Source of the DNA: Flaviflexus salsibiostraticola
GTDB taxonomy: Bacteria; Actinomycetota; Actinomycetes; Actinomycetales; Actinomycetaceae
DNA length: 64,000 nucleotides
Direction: 5' to 3'
NCBI RefSeq assembly: GCF_003952265.1
Contig: NZ_CP034438.1
Span: 744,001 to 808,000, forward strand
Below, in pieces: positions 8,526 through 17,268 of the stretch (the stretch's first letter is position 1; the number at the start of each line of letters is the position of its first letter). The notes under the pieces are model-generated. The model searched no databases and was not told the DNA's origin. It was given only the letters and a program-made list of their open reading frames with translations. A program made the position numbers and the translations under genes.

Positions 8526-8700
8526 TGCTCCTCTGTATCTCGACGTGTACGCGCACGGAGCAGAGGTGTCACGGGCAGGGCATACCTACCCTCTGTGACT
8601 CTCATAACCCGATGCCAGAAGCACCCAGGTGGGATCTCTCCGCTTGCGTCCCGGTCCGTTGACCGGTCGGTCGCTAAGAAGTCTAGCAGAACGCCGGACA
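8526..8700 (-). other. infC 5' leader/promoter region
   Basis: This intergenic stretch upstream of infC holds, on the minus strand, a -10-like TAGACT (8682-8687) and a perfect 6-bp hairpin CCGGTC-AACG-GACCGG (8651-8666) in the presumed leader, ending at AGAGGAG. Long structured leaders are common for IF3-L35-L20 operons, but I do not recognise a specific described motif here. Confidence 0.4.
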
Positions 8701-8732
8701 TTCGCGACTATGCGATGCATTACCGCATCCGT

Positions 8733-8765
8733 GTATCCAGTGGCGTTCGTTACGCCACTGGATAC
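8733..8765 (-). terminator. Terminator after the his/sseB operon
   Basis: A perfect 13-bp stem (GTATCCAGTGGCG and its complement) with a 7-base loop starts immediately after the stop codon of the SseB-family gene, consistent with termination of the hisC-to-sseB transcript before infC. Confidence 0.75.
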
Positions 8766-9527
8766 TCAGGCCACGCGTGCGGGCACGAGCTCAATGGAGT
8801 CGAGCCGGTGGGTGAGCTCATCGACGGCGGCGAGCCTGCTGCTCGCCTCTGCCAGCGCCGCACCCACAGCCTCGCGGCTGGCCTTGCCGTCGACCGCGAG
8901 GACGATCGCCGTCTCTGCGTTCCGGCCCGGGGTGATCTGCAGGCCCTTGAGGCCCTCGATGCCAGCGAGCGCACGAGCGACGATCGTCGGAAGCTCCTCG
9001 TCCCGCCACGGCGCCGTCCACCGCTCGCCCGTCGCCAGGGCATTGACGGCGGGCCGGCCGAGCAGCATAGGCCGCTCGGATGCGGCGTCGAGCACGAGGA
9101 GCCCGTCGGCCTCGGCAACGGCGGCGATGGCCGCGTTCTGGGTGTGGACCGGCACGGGCCTGGCCTTCGGGTTCCAGCGCATGAGCGCCTCGACGGAGGA
9201 GAAGATCGGCATGGCGGCCCGGCCATCCGGGGCCTCGACCGCGAGCATCGCCGCAGCCTTGCAGGGATCCTTGTCGACCGAGGCGTGGTCGACCACTCCC
9301 CCGTCATCGGTACGGCCCGGATGCTCATGGGCGAGGACGGGCACGAGGACTCGGGCGGCCGGCAGAACGTCGATGATCGCCTCGAGCCGCGGGGCGAACT
9401 CCTCGAGTTCGAGCGCCGCGGCGAGGGTCGGGTCCGCTCTCCCGTCGTCACCCGCGAACGGGTTCGGCTTGAGCTTGTCCGCGGCGGTCCCGCCGCTCAG
9501 GGTCCCCTGGAGGTGGTCGGCTCCCAT
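8766..9527 (-). CDS. SseB-family protein
   Basis: A 253-residue cytoplasmic protein with the SseB N-terminal domain pattern: VLVPVLAH...AMLAVEAPDGRAAMPIFSSVEALMRWNPKARPVPV, then a PMLLGRPAVNAL segment. The ATG at 9527 overlaps the TGA of hisA (TGATG), so the two are translationally coupled; a GTG one codon earlier is also possible. SseB-domain proteins next to hisA are recurrent in actinobacteria, but no biochemical role in histidine synthesis is known to me. The last 90 residues (ITPGRNAETAIVLAVDGKAS) look like a separate small alpha/beta domain. Confidence 0.75.
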   Translation of the reverse strand: MGADHLQGTLSGGTAADKLKPNPFAGDDGRADPTLAAALELEEFAPRLEAIIDVLPAARVLVPVLAHEHPGRTDDGGVVDHASVDKDPCKAAAMLAVEAPDGRAAMPIFSSVEALMRWNPKARPVPVHTQNAAIAAVAEADGLLVLDAASERPMLLGRPAVNALATGERWTAPWRDEELPTIVARALAGIEGLKGLQITPGRNAETAIVLAVDGKASREAVGAALAEASSRLAAVDELTHRLDSIELVPARVA

Positions 9528-10258
9528 CACTGCTCGCCCGCCACCTCGATCGCCTCGGGCAGGGTGAACGCGCCGGCGTAGAGGGCCTTGCCGACGATCG
9601 CGCCCTCGACACCCTCATCGGTCAGTGCGCGCAGCGCCCGCAGGTCATCGAGCGTGGCGACGCCGCCGGAGGCGACGACCGGGGCATCGGTGCGTGCGCA
9701 GACCTCTTGGAGAAGCACGGTGTTCGGCCCCTCCATGGTTCCGTCCTTCGCGACGTCGGTCACGACATACCGTGCGCAGCCGGCCTCGTTGAGACGGTCG
9801 AGGACCTCGAAGAGGTTGCCGCCATCGCGGGTCCACCCACGGGCGGACAGGGTGTGGCCGCGAACGTCGAGGCCAACCGCAATCTGGTCGCCGTACTCCT
9901 TGATGACCCGCTCGGTCCAGTCAGGATTCTCCAGGGCCGCCGTGCCGAGATTGACGCGCGTCGCACCGGCGTCGAGCGCAGCCGTCAGGCTCTCGTCGTC
10001 ACGGATGCCGCCGGAGAGTTCGATCCGGACGGAGCTCTCGGCGACGATCTCGCGGATGAGGGCCCGGTTGTCGCCCCGCCCGAAGGCTGCGTCGAGATCG
10101 ACGAGGTGGATGAAGGTCGCTCCACCGGCGATCCAATCCTGGGCGACGTCCTTCGGCTCGCCGTAGCCGGTCTCGGTCCCGGCCTCGCCACGGAGGAGGC
10201 GGACGGCCTTACCCTCGACGACATCGATGGCGGGCAGGAGCTGGAGGGGTTTCGTCAT
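9527..10258 (-). CDS. hisA: Phosphoribosyl isomerase HisA/PriA
   Basis: A 243-residue (beta/alpha)8 isomerase that converts ProFAR to PRFAR in histidine synthesis. Half-barrel signatures include [15 protein letters not shown] with catalytic Asp12 and [12 protein letters not shown] with the second Asp; phosphate-binding loops LSGGI and VASGGV are present. The insert [11 protein letters not shown] is characteristic of PriA, the actinobacterial form that also isomerises PRA in tryptophan synthesis when trpF is missing; the dual role is inferred from that segment. The ATG overlaps the hisH stop (ATGA). hisF, which often follows, is not found here. Confidence 0.95.
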   Translation of the reverse strand: MTKPLQLLPAIDVVEGKAVRLLRGEAGTETGYGEPKDVAQDWIAGGATFIHLVDLDAAFGRGDNRALIREIVAESSVRIELSGGIRDDESLTAALDAGATRVNLGTAALENPDWTERVIKEYGDQIAVGLDVRGHTLSARGWTRDGGNLFEVLDRLNEAGCARYVVTDVAKDGTMEGPNTVLLQEVCARTDAPVVASGGVATLDDLRALRALTDEGVEGAIVGKALYAGAFTLPEAIEVAGEQ

Positions 10259-10893
10259 GACTGTCCTTCAAGGGTGGAGAGCCAGTTTCGCAGCAGGGCG
10301 ATTCCTGCCGGGCCGGACTTCTCGGGATGGAATTGGGTTGCGGAGAGAGGGCCCTGCTCGATGGCGGCGACGAAGCGCCCGCCATGCTCGGACCAGGAGA
10401 TGAGGGGCGGGGCGAAGACAGGGTCGGCACCCGCGGCCGGGTCGGTGTGGACCGCGTAGGAGTGGACGAAGTAGAAGCGCTCGTCCTCGATCCCACGGAA
10501 CAGCGTCGAACCTTCCGGCACGGAGACGGTCGACCAGCCCATGTGCGGAGTGATGGTCGACTGCAGCCTCGTCACGCGCCCCGGGAACTGGTCGAGGCCC
10601 GGCTTCGTGCTGCCGAACTCGTCCGACCCCTCGAAGAGGACCTGAAGTCCGACGCAGATGCCGAGCACGGGACGGCCCCCGGCGAGGCGGCGCTCGATGA
10701 AGCGGTCCCCGCGCAGACGTCGCAGGCGGTCAACCACCGTGTCGAATGCGCCGACACCGGGGACGACGAGCCCATCGGCCGCCATGACCTTCTCAGGATC
10801 GGCGGTGAGCTCAACATCTGCCCCAGCCTCTGTCAGTGCGCGTACGGCAGAGTGGACGTTGCCCGAGCCGTAGTCGAAGACGACGACCTTCAC
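10255..10893 (-). CDS. hisH: Imidazole glycerol phosphate synthase, glutaminase subunit
   Basis: A class I glutamine amidotransferase that passes ammonia to HisF. The triad is visible: Cys80 in [12 protein letters not shown], His189 and Glu191 in TQFHPEKSG; the oxyanion segment PGVGAF is near residue 45. Length (212) is standard. GTG start overlaps the preceding stop (GTGA). Its partner subunit HisF must be encoded elsewhere. Confidence 0.96.
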   Translation of the reverse strand: MKVVVFDYGSGNVHSAVRALTEAGADVELTADPEKVMAADGLVVPGVGAFDTVVDRLRRLRGDRFIERRLAGGRPVLGICVGLQVLFEGSDEFGSTKPGLDQFPGRVTRLQSTITPHMGWSTVSVPEGSTLFRGIEDERFYFVHSYAVHTDPAAGADPVFAPPLISWSEHGGRFVAAIEQGPLSATQFHPEKSGPAGIALLRNWLSTLEGQS

Positions 10894-11678
10894 TTGGAAT
10901 CCCTGCCGAAGAAGCGCCGGGGACGGCGCGGGGGCAGCTGGGTGCCCTCATCCCTGCTCCCGCCGGCGAGCCGCTCGATAGCGGAGGTGTCGATACTGCC
11001 CGAACGGATCGCACCCGACACGTCGCCGGGCGACGTGGCGCCGATGAGGAGATCCTCGAGGATCTGCTCGCCGGTGGCGACGATGAGACCCGCCGGGGTG
11101 TCGGATGTGAACCCGCTGGAGTCGACGACCTGGGCCGTGACAAGGCCGGAGACGCCCTCCTCGTTGCCGACATCCTCGCCGAGCTCGGCTGTGAGGACGA
11201 GGACCCCGGCACGAGAGAGCTTCGCCAGCGCCCTCGCGACCGCGTCCCGGTCATCGGCGGACAGGCTTCCCGGAGTCGGTTCGTCCTCTGCATCCGCGTT
11301 GTCATTGTCCGTGACATCGTCGTCCAGCGTCGGGACCGAGGAGACCGTCGCATCGCCGAAGTGCGATGACATCTTCTCTTCGTCAAAAAGTGACGGTGCG
11401 GACTCGTCGTCGAAGAGCGACGTCTGTCCGGGGATCGGGTTGAGGTCCGCCGGCTCCGAAGCCTCGGCGTCCGTGTCTGAGCCGCCGGTGCCTCCGCCGA
11501 GCAGCTCGGAGATGTCCCAGTCGTCGAAGACCGGAACGGGGAGATCATGGACGACCATGGCGCCCTGAGCCGACGGGACGACCCACACATCGAGGCCGTG
11601 CATCTTGCAGAAGCCGGCGAGGACGTCGACCTTCTTGAAGGGGGTGACGATAACGTAGCGTCGGGAATTCCCACTCAT
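10890..11678 (-). CDS. Conserved hypothetical protein embedded in the his operon
   Basis: A 262-residue protein with no family I can name. Residues 1-55 form a compact basic/hydrophobic unit ([20 protein letters not shown]), residues 60-130 are an acidic, Asp/Ser/Glu-rich linker of low complexity, and residues 135-250 form a second alpha/beta-looking region ([20 protein letters not shown]) ending in a basic tail [14 protein letters not shown]. Start and stop both overlap neighbours (ATGA with hisB, GTGA with hisH), so it is translated as an integral member of the operon. No signal peptide or catalytic motif is apparent. Placement suggests a structural or regulatory link to histidine synthesis, but that is inference. 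Confidence 0.6.
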   Translation of the reverse strand: MSGNSRRYVIVTPFKKVDVLAGFCKMHGLDVWVVPSAQGAMVVHDLPVPVFDDWDISELLGGGTGGSDTDAEASEPADLNPIPGQTSLFDDESAPSLFDEEKMSSHFGDATVSSVPTLDDDVTDNDNADAEDEPTPGSLSADDRDAVARALAKLSRAGVLVLTAELGEDVGNEEGVSGLVTAQVVDSSGFTSDTPAGLIVATGEQILEDLLIGATSPGDVSGAIRSGSIDTSAIERLAGGSRDEGTQLPPRRPRRFFGRDSK

Positions 11679-12271
11679 AGCGAGCCCTTCGTCGATGGGA
11701 TCGTCGTGACCCGCGGATCGGGCTCGACGGCCGTGCGGAGCGCCCGGGCGAAGGCCTTGAACTGGGCTTCGACGATGTGGTGGGGGTCGCGGCCGCGGAT
11801 AACGTCGATGTGCATGCAGATGCCCGCGTGGAAGGCGATCGATTCGAAGACGTGCCGGGTCATGGAGCCCGTGAAGTGGCCGCCGATGAGGTGGTACTCC
11901 TGGCCTGCGGGTTCACCGTCGTGGACGAGGTAGGGCCGTCCGGAGATGTCGACGACGGCCCGGGCGAGCGACTCGTCCAGCGGAACAAGGGCATCGCCGA
12001 ACCGGCGGATGCCGCGCTTATCCCCGAGCGCCTCGCGGAGCGCCTCACCGAAGCAGATGGCGGTGTCCTCCACGGTGTGGTGGACATCGACCTCGATGTC
12101 GCCGCGTGCGTGGACGTCGAGGTTGATGAGCGAATGGCGCGACAGCGAGGTCAGCATGTGATCGTAGAACGGGACGCCGGTGTCGATTGTCGACGTGCCG
12201 TCGCCGTCGAGATCCAGCGTGAGCGTGATCGTCGATTCGCTCGTCTGACGATTGATTGTTGCCGTTCTCAT
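11675..12271 (-). CDS. hisB: Imidazoleglycerol-phosphate dehydratase
   Basis: A 198-residue monofunctional HisB that removes water from IGP to give imidazole acetol phosphate using manganese. Duplicated metal-binding motifs are present: [32 protein letters not shown], and the second half [30 protein letters not shown]. The ATG overlaps the hisC TGA. There is no fused histidinol-phosphatase domain, as is usual in actinobacteria. Confidence 0.97.
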   Translation of the reverse strand: MRTATINRQTSESTITLTLDLDGDGTSTIDTGVPFYDHMLTSLSRHSLINLDVHARGDIEVDVHHTVEDTAICFGEALREALGDKRGIRRFGDALVPLDESLARAVVDISGRPYLVHDGEPAGQEYHLIGGHFTGSMTRHVFESIAFHAGICMHIDVIRGRDPHHIVEAQFKAFARALRTAVEPDPRVTTIPSTKGSL

Positions 12272-13377
12272 TTCATTGCCTCTTCCAGTGCGTCGAAGAA
12301 CGCCTCATTCTCCTCGGGTGTGCCGACCGATACGCGCAGCCAGCCCGCCGGGCCGACCTCGCGGATGAGGACGCCTCGGTCGAGAACTCGCGTGAAGATC
12401 TCGCTCCGGTCCGGGAACGTCCCGAACATGACAAAATTCGCGTCCGTCGGTGCTGTGTCCAAGCCTAGCGAATGCAGTCGCCGAACGATCGCATCCCTGC
12501 CCTCGCGGAGCGCGGCGATCTGGGACAGCTGGCTCGCGGAGTGCCTGAGCGCGGCCCTCGCCGCCGCCTGGGTGACGGCCGAGAGGTGGTAGGGCAGCCG
12601 GACGATCTGCAGCTGGTCAACGATCTCCTTCGCGGCCCCAAGGTATCCGAGGCGCAGGCCGGCAGCACCGAAGGCCTTCGACATCGTCCGCGACACAATG
12701 AGATTGTCGTGATCGGCGAGCAGTTCAAGCGCCGAGGGAACGCCATCCCGGCGGAACTCTCCGTAGGCCTCATCGACGACGACAAGGCAGTCCGAACCCG
12801 GAGCATCGGCCGGGCCATTGCCCTTCGCCGCGTCGAGAACCGCCGACAGCTCATCGCCCGTGAGCGCCGTGCCCGTCGGATTGTTGGGGCTGGCGAGGAG
12901 GATGACCGCGGGGCGGATGCGGGCCAGCTCCTCGGGGAGCTTCTCGAGGTCGAGCGAGAAATCATCCCGGCGCGGGAGCGTCTGCCACTCCGAGAACGTG
13001 TCCCTCGCATATTCGACGTACATGGAGTACGTCGGCGTGAAGGAGATGACCGTCCGTCCGGGTCCCGCGAAGGCGAGAAGGATATGGAGCATGACCTCGT
13101 TCGACCCGTTCGCCGCCCACACCTGCTCAGGGCTGAGGCGAACGCCCGACTCGGCCGCCAGGTAGTCCGCGAGATCCGCCCTCAGGGCGAGGAAGTCCCT
13201 GTCCGGGTAACGGTTGAGGCTCGCCGCGGCGTCGGCGACGGCGGCGGCGATGTCGGCGATCATCTCCGCACTCGGGGGATACGGGTTCTCGTTGACGTTG
13301 AGCGTCACTGGAACATCGAGCTGGGGTGCGCCGTAGGGCTCAAGGCCCGCGAGTGCCGGGCGGTAAGGAATGGTCAC
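12268..13377 (-). CDS. hisC: Histidinol-phosphate aminotransferase
   Basis: A 369-residue PLP-dependent class I/II aminotransferase. Key segments: [11 protein letters not shown] at the N-terminus, ASPNNPTG for cofactor contact, VVDEAYGEF with the PLP-pairing Asp and Tyr, and [17 protein letters not shown] with the Schiff-base Lys. The frame is open to 13416, but the family begins at [16 protein letters not shown]; the GTG at 13377 lies exactly 6 bases after TACACT, with no Shine-Dalgarno, so the mRNA is probably leaderless. It heads the operon hisC-hisB-unknown-hisH-hisA-sseB; hisD is about 2.6 kb upstream in another unit. Confidence 0.95.
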   Translation of the reverse strand: MTIPYRPALAGLEPYGAPQLDVPVTLNVNENPYPPSAEMIADIAAAVADAAASLNRYPDRDFLALRADLADYLAAESGVRLSPEQVWAANGSNEVMLHILLAFAGPGRTVISFTPTYSMYVEYARDTFSEWQTLPRRDDFSLDLEKLPEELARIRPAVILLASPNNPTGTALTGDELSAVLDAAKGNGPADAPGSDCLVVVDEAYGEFRRDGVPSALELLADHDNLIVSRTMSKAFGAAGLRLGYLGAAKEIVDQLQIVRLPYHLSAVTQAAARAALRHSASQLSQIAALREGRDAIVRRLHSLGLDTAPTDANFVMFGTFPDRSEIFTRVLDRGVLIREVGPAGWLRVSVGTPEENEAFFDALEEAMK

Positions 13378-13383
13378 CGACAC

Positions 13384-13389
13384 AGTGTA
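13384..13389 (-). promoter_or_regulatory. -10 element for a leaderless hisC transcript
   Basis: TACACT on the minus strand ends 6 bases before the GTG at 13377, placing the expected transcription start on the start codon. The same TCGTACACTGTGT block occurs ahead of the leuA leader peptide. Confidence 0.6.
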
Positions 13390-13462
13390 CGAGAGACCGC
13401 CGCGGACCGACAGCATCGTCCATCATGCCTCGGCAGGGAGTCCGGCTCCGGGTGGCGCCGCA

Positions 13463-14317
13463 CTACCGGGCGACGAGCACCGTGGGTGCGTGGTGGAGGA
13501 CTGCGAGGGCGACAGAGCCGAGCGTCCTGTCCTTGAGGCTTTGCCCATTCGGTGCGACGACGACGAGTCGCGACATCCGCGACGCATCGATGAGCGAGTC
13601 CGTTGCGTGCGCCTGAATGTGGAGGAACGTCGACGAGACATCCGCATGCTGTTCCGCGATCTCGTCGAACTGCTGGCGCGTCTGCTCGACCGACGTCATG
13701 ATCTCGCCCCGCAACCAGTCCTTGTGCTCGCCCTCGAGCATGTTGCGCAGGCCGGCCGCCGCATGCTGGTGCGCGCGCAGGGCGCGAACCGATGTTCCCT
13801 CGACGCGGGCCAGCCGCAGCCCGCACTCGAGGGCGCGCAGCGACGTCTCCTCGGGGGCGAGCCCAACAGTGATCGGGCCGTCCGGGTTGAATTCCCCTGA
13901 TCTCATGACAAACACCGGGCATCGAGCGAGGGTGGCAACCTTCGTCGCGACAGAACCGACGAGCATGTGATGCATGGCGCCCTGACCGCGGGCGCCGACG
14001 ACGAGCGCGGCTGCTGTCTTGGAGGCGGCAACGAGAACGGTGGACGGATCACCGACGTGCCATTCGAGCTCGATCGGGACGTCGTGGTACCGGTCTCGGA
14101 CGGCACCCTCGGAATCGGAGAGGATGGTCTCAAGCCGCTCGATCTCCTCCGAGGTCGGCTCCGGATCGAACGACGTGATCGCGAACAGAGGCGAATGTGC
14201 GGTGATGATGCGCAGGGGAAGGGAGTGGGTCCGAGCTATTCGGGCCGCCTCGAGTACCGCGTATCGTGCACGGATTGAGCCGTCCGTGCCGACGATAATG
14301 GGAAGAGCATCTGCCAC
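13463..14317 (-). CDS. Universal stress protein, tandem UspA domains
   Basis: A 284-residue cytoplasmic protein with two UspA domains. Domain 1 runs from PIIVGTDGSIRARYAVLEAA to LVVGARGQGAMHHMLVGSVATKVATLA, matching the ATP-binding G-2x-G-9x-G-(S/T) motif; domain 2 starts at PITVGLAPEETSLRALECG and ends in a partly degenerate LVVVAPNGQSLKDRTLGSVALAVLHHAPTVL. Such proteins respond to hypoxia and stress. Although the frame is open to 14383, the GTG at 14317 lies 7 bases after TACAGT and fits the family start; leaderless transcription is inferred. Confidence 0.88.
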   Translation of the reverse strand: MADALPIIVGTDGSIRARYAVLEAARIARTHSLPLRIITAHSPLFAITSFDPEPTSEEIERLETILSDSEGAVRDRYHDVPIELEWHVGDPSTVLVAASKTAAALVVGARGQGAMHHMLVGSVATKVATLARCPVFVMRSGEFNPDGPITVGLAPEETSLRALECGLRLARVEGTSVRALRAHQHAAAGLRNMLEGEHKDWLRGEIMTSVEQTRQQFDEIAEQHADVSSTFLHIQAHATDSLIDASRMSRLVVVAPNGQSLKDRTLGSVALAVLHHAPTVLVAR

Positions 14318-14324
14318 GGCCACT

Positions 14325-14330
14325 ACTGTA
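14325..14330 (-). promoter_or_regulatory. -10 element for the leaderless universal stress protein gene
   Basis: TACAGT, then 7 bases, then the GTG start; no Shine-Dalgarno is visible. Confidence 0.5.
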
Positions 14331-14392
14331 GCCGATCCGTGCCCGCGATTCCTCGGCTGGTTTGTGGCCGGACAGCATGGCACGATCTGCGC

Positions 14393-15313
14393 ATGTCGGC
14401 TATCGATGCACTGCCGGGCCGCCTGGCCGGCCTCGTGACTGCACTCCTCGCGTCCCGTGAGCCGGTGCAGATCGTTTTCGACAGCGACGTCCCCTTCGAT
14501 CTCATCGCCCGCGTGTGCCGCGAGTGCGCAGCACCGGTCTCGCCCGTGGCGGCCCGTCGGGAGCAGACCGCGATCCGCGAGGTCACGACCGGTGCGAGCC
14601 GCGGCTATCTCACGACCTCATCGGCGCCTCTGCCGGGCGCGGCTGAGATCCTCAGATTCGACGGGATCACGCCTCACCAGAGCCCGGCCCTCGCCGCCAA
14701 GATCCAGGCCATCCTCGACGAGGTCTGGCGTGCCGGCATCGAACTCCCCTCCCTCGCGGTGTGGCCCGGCGGCCAGCGGCTTCCCGCCGGGTCACGCCTC
14801 CAGCCCGGCAGGGCCCTCGCGGACCTGCGGGACCTGGGTCTCGGTGAGGAGGTGGCCGCCTGCCTCGACGGCCCGGACGGCGGGTTGCCGCACGTGCTCC
14901 GACGCCCCTGCGCGGACGTCATCGGGTCCTGGCAGCAGCTGCGCGGTCGCGCCTCGGTCGGGGCGGTCGTCGCCGCTCCACTGCCGAGCCATCCCACCCT
15001 GTCCATCCACACGGCACGCGGTCTCGCCGCTCTCCTCGGTGTGGAGTATGCGGGCGAGTTGACGGGCAACCGCCCGCCGGCCGACGTTGAGGAACCCGCG
15101 TCGCGGGTGAGGCGGCTCGCGTCGCAGCTGCGGCTCGACCCGGCGCTTGTCGATGTGGGGAAGGTCGCAGGCAGGCACGTGCTGCTCGTGGGATTGCGCT
15201 GGACAGAGGGCTGGACGATGACGGTGTCGGGTCAGCTCCTGCTGAGCGCGGGCGCTCTCTCCGTCAGGCCGTTCACTCTGAGTAGCGATAGTCGACGGGA
15301 ACCCCGTCGATGA
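14393..15313 (+). CDS. RecQ-C-terminal-like / degenerate phosphoribosyltransferase-like protein
   Basis: A 306-residue protein without helicase motifs whose second half resembles the C-terminal extension of actinobacterial RecQ helicases: GRALADLRDLGLG, a stretch VGAVVAAPLPSHPTLSIHTA corresponding to the PRTase-like region, and VLLVGLRWTEGWTMTVSGQL where RecQ proteins normally read VLLVDD..DTGWTMTVAA. The PRPP-loop Asp-Asp is replaced by Gly-Leu, so catalysis is unlikely. The ATG at 14393 is chosen over 14339 because conserved-looking sequence begins there. The 3' end overlaps the convergent unknown gene by 41 bases. It may be a stand-alone remnant of recQ or a distinct domain protein. Confidence 0.55.
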   Translation: MSAIDALPGRLAGLVTALLASREPVQIVFDSDVPFDLIARVCRECAAPVSPVAARREQTAIREVTTGASRGYLTTSSAPLPGAAEILRFDGITPHQSPALAAKIQAILDEVWRAGIELPSLAVWPGGQRLPAGSRLQPGRALADLRDLGLGEEVAACLDGPDGGLPHVLRRPCADVIGSWQQLRGRASVGAVVAAPLPSHPTLSIHTARGLAALLGVEYAGELTGNRPPADVEEPASRVRRLASQLRLDPALVDVGKVAGRHVLLVGLRWTEGWTMTVSGQLLLSAGALSVRPFTLSSDSRREPRR

Positions 15314-15851
15314 TGGTGCCGAAGCGGTCGGGTCCCGCGTCCGCCGCGTACTGCGACGAGGCGAGGACGACCACGCCCGTCTCGTCCTCGTTGAGCTCGG
15401 CGGCGAAGTAGTCGTCACACCCGTAGCCGGTGATGAAGCTGTACGCGACCTGGTCGGGCTTGGCGTCCTCAGGCAGGAGCTCGACGTCGGCATCGACCTC
15501 ATAGGCGGCCAGCAGTTCGACGATGCCGCCGGATTTGGCGGGGCCCGACACCCACACGACGACGTCGCCATCGAGCACGCTGAAGCCCTCGTAGATGTGG
15601 GCGAAGTTCTGTTCGACGTCAAGGAGTCCGAAATCCCTGTTGTCCTCGCCGAGGTACCACGTGTAGGCCTCGCGCCACGACATGTCGAAGTTGTCCATGT
15701 AGGTCTCGACGTGGCCCTGCACCGTCTCCGAGGCCTCGGAGGCTCGCGGTACGTCGCTGCTGAAGATCACGTCATCGAGGTAGGAGGGCTCGACGGAATC
15801 GCTGCCGCCGCCGATTCCCATCAACGTCGCTACGAGCAGTCCAGTCAGCAC
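15273..15851 (-). CDS. Hypothetical protein, possibly exported
   Basis: A 192-residue acidic protein I do not recognise. It begins MLTGLLVATLMGIGGG, a short hydrophobic stretch that could be a minimal signal or anchor segment, followed by a Ser/Asp-rich region. The body contains aromatic-rich segments (MSWREAYTWYLGEDNRDFG) and GYGCDDYFAAEL, with a single Cys. The GTG start is preceded by AGAGGAAG. Codon usage in the frame is normal for the genome. It stands alone between hisD and the convergent RecQ-like gene. Confidence 0.6.
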   Translation of the reverse strand: MLTGLLVATLMGIGGGSDSVEPSYLDDVIFSSDVPRASEASETVQGHVETYMDNFDMSWREAYTWYLGEDNRDFGLLDVEQNFAHIYEGFSVLDGDVVVWVSGPAKSGGIVELLAAYEVDADVELLPEDAKPDQVAYSFITGYGCDDYFAAELNEDETGVVVLASSQYAADAGPDRFGTIIDGVPVDYRYSE

Positions 15852-15951
15852 AGCTTCCTCTTCAGGTCGAACATGTCAAGAACTGGCACAGATGATACCC
15901 ACAGAACTCCCACTCCTGTCACGCGGATCGGCAACCGTTATCCCACCGTAA

Positions 15952-17256
15952 TCACTGGTGTGACGCGGATCTCACCTGGAGTGAGTGCCCGTGGGCGGGC
16001 AGATCCTCCGCATCGGCAAAGGTCACAAGGGGTGTCGTGATCTTCTCGAGCGCCTCTTTCGAGTACTCGACCTGCTGGACCGACTTGAGGAAAGCGTGCA
16101 CGTTGAGACCCGAGCTGTAGCGCGATGTCCCACCGGTGGGCAGCACGTGATTCGAGCCCGCGAGGTAGTCTCCGGCGGGTACGGGAGTATAGGGACCGAC
16201 GAAGATGGCACCGGCGTTGTCGACACGCCTGGCCACTCGCTCCGCATCCTCCGTGTGGATCTCCAGGTGCTCGGCGCCGTAGGCGTTGACGACCGCGAGA
16301 CCGTCGTCGAGGGAGGCCACGAGCACCGTGCCCGATTGAGGGCCTGTCAGCGCTTCGCGGACCCGCGCGGCGTGCGTTGTCGCCTGTGCCTGCGCTGCGA
16401 GCTCCCGGTCGACGGCGTCGGCGAGCTCGACCGAGTCGGTGACGAGGACGGAGGCGGCCGCGGGGTCGTGCTCCGCCTGGGAGAGAAGATCGGCGGCGAC
16501 GAACCGCGGATTCGCGCTCGCATCGGCGAGGATCGCGATCTCCGTCGTGCCCGCCTCGGAGTCGATGCCGACGGTGCCGAGGACGAGACGCTTGGCGGCG
16601 GCGACGTAGATGTTGCCGGGGCCGGTGATGACATCGACGGGGAGGCAGGAGCCCGCACCATAGGCGAACATGCCGATCGCGCCGGCACCGCCGGCGGCGT
16701 AGACCTCGTCGATGCCGAGCAGGGCGCAGGCCGCGAGGATCGTCGGGTGGGGAAGGCCGCCGAACTCCTTCTGCGCGGGCGAGGTGAGGGCGATCGAGCC
16801 GACACCGGCGACCTGGGCGCAGACGGCGTTCATGACGACTGACGACGGGTAGACCGCAAGCCCGCCGGGGACGTAGAGTCCGACGCGCCGCATGGGGATC
16901 CACCGCTGGGTGACGCGACCGCCGGGCACAATCTCGACCGACTTCTCCTCCGGCATCTGGATCTCATGGCCGATGCGGACATGCTCGATGGCGAGGTTGA
17001 TCGCGTCGACGAGATCGCGGTCGAGGCTGTCCAGCGCGTCGGTCATCGCCTTCGCCGGCACCTCGATCGTCTCTGGCCGCACCCCGTCGAATCTCTCGGC
17101 CTGGTCGAGAAGAGCCTCGACGCCCCGCTCCCTCACGTCCGCCACGAGAGGACGGACGGCGGTGAGCGCAGCATCGATGTCGAGCGCGGCGCGGGGCAGG
17201 GAATCGGCGAGAGCGTCGGCCGTGAAGCCGCCGCGAAGGTCAAGTCGAGAGAGCAT
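15952..17256 (-). CDS. hisD: Histidinol dehydrogenase
   Basis: A 434-residue zinc enzyme oxidising L-histidinol to L-histidine with two NAD+. Diagnostic segments: [44 protein letters not shown], the Zn-ligand region [22 protein letters not shown], and [16 protein letters not shown] with catalytic His. The ATG lies 6 bases after TAGGAT and just 9 bases after the uppS stop, so it may be both read through from recO-uppS and independently transcribed without a leader. It is separated from hisC by stress and unknown genes, unlike the usual hisDCB order. Confidence 0.96.
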   Translation of the reverse strand: MLSRLDLRGGFTADALADSLPRAALDIDAALTAVRPLVADVRERGVEALLDQAERFDGVRPETIEVPAKAMTDALDSLDRDLVDAINLAIEHVRIGHEIQMPEEKSVEIVPGGRVTQRWIPMRRVGLYVPGGLAVYPSSVVMNAVCAQVAGVGSIALTSPAQKEFGGLPHPTILAACALLGIDEVYAAGGAGAIGMFAYGAGSCLPVDVITGPGNIYVAAAKRLVLGTVGIDSEAGTTEIAILADASANPRFVAADLLSQAEHDPAAASVLVTDSVELADAVDRELAAQAQATTHAARVREALTGPQSGTVLVASLDDGLAVVNAYGAEHLEIHTEDAERVARRVDNAGAIFVGPYTPVPAGDYLAGSNHVLPTGGTSRYSSGLNVHAFLKSVQQVEYSKEALEKITTPLVTFADAEDLPAHGHSLQVRSASHQ

Positions 17257-17262
17257 GGTCCT

Positions 17263-17268
17263 ATCCTA
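17263..17268 (-). promoter_or_regulatory. -10 element for leaderless hisD
   Basis: TAGGAT overlaps the uppS stop codon and is followed by 6 bases and the hisD ATG. AGGA directly before the ATG is too close to act as a Shine-Dalgarno. Confidence 0.55.
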
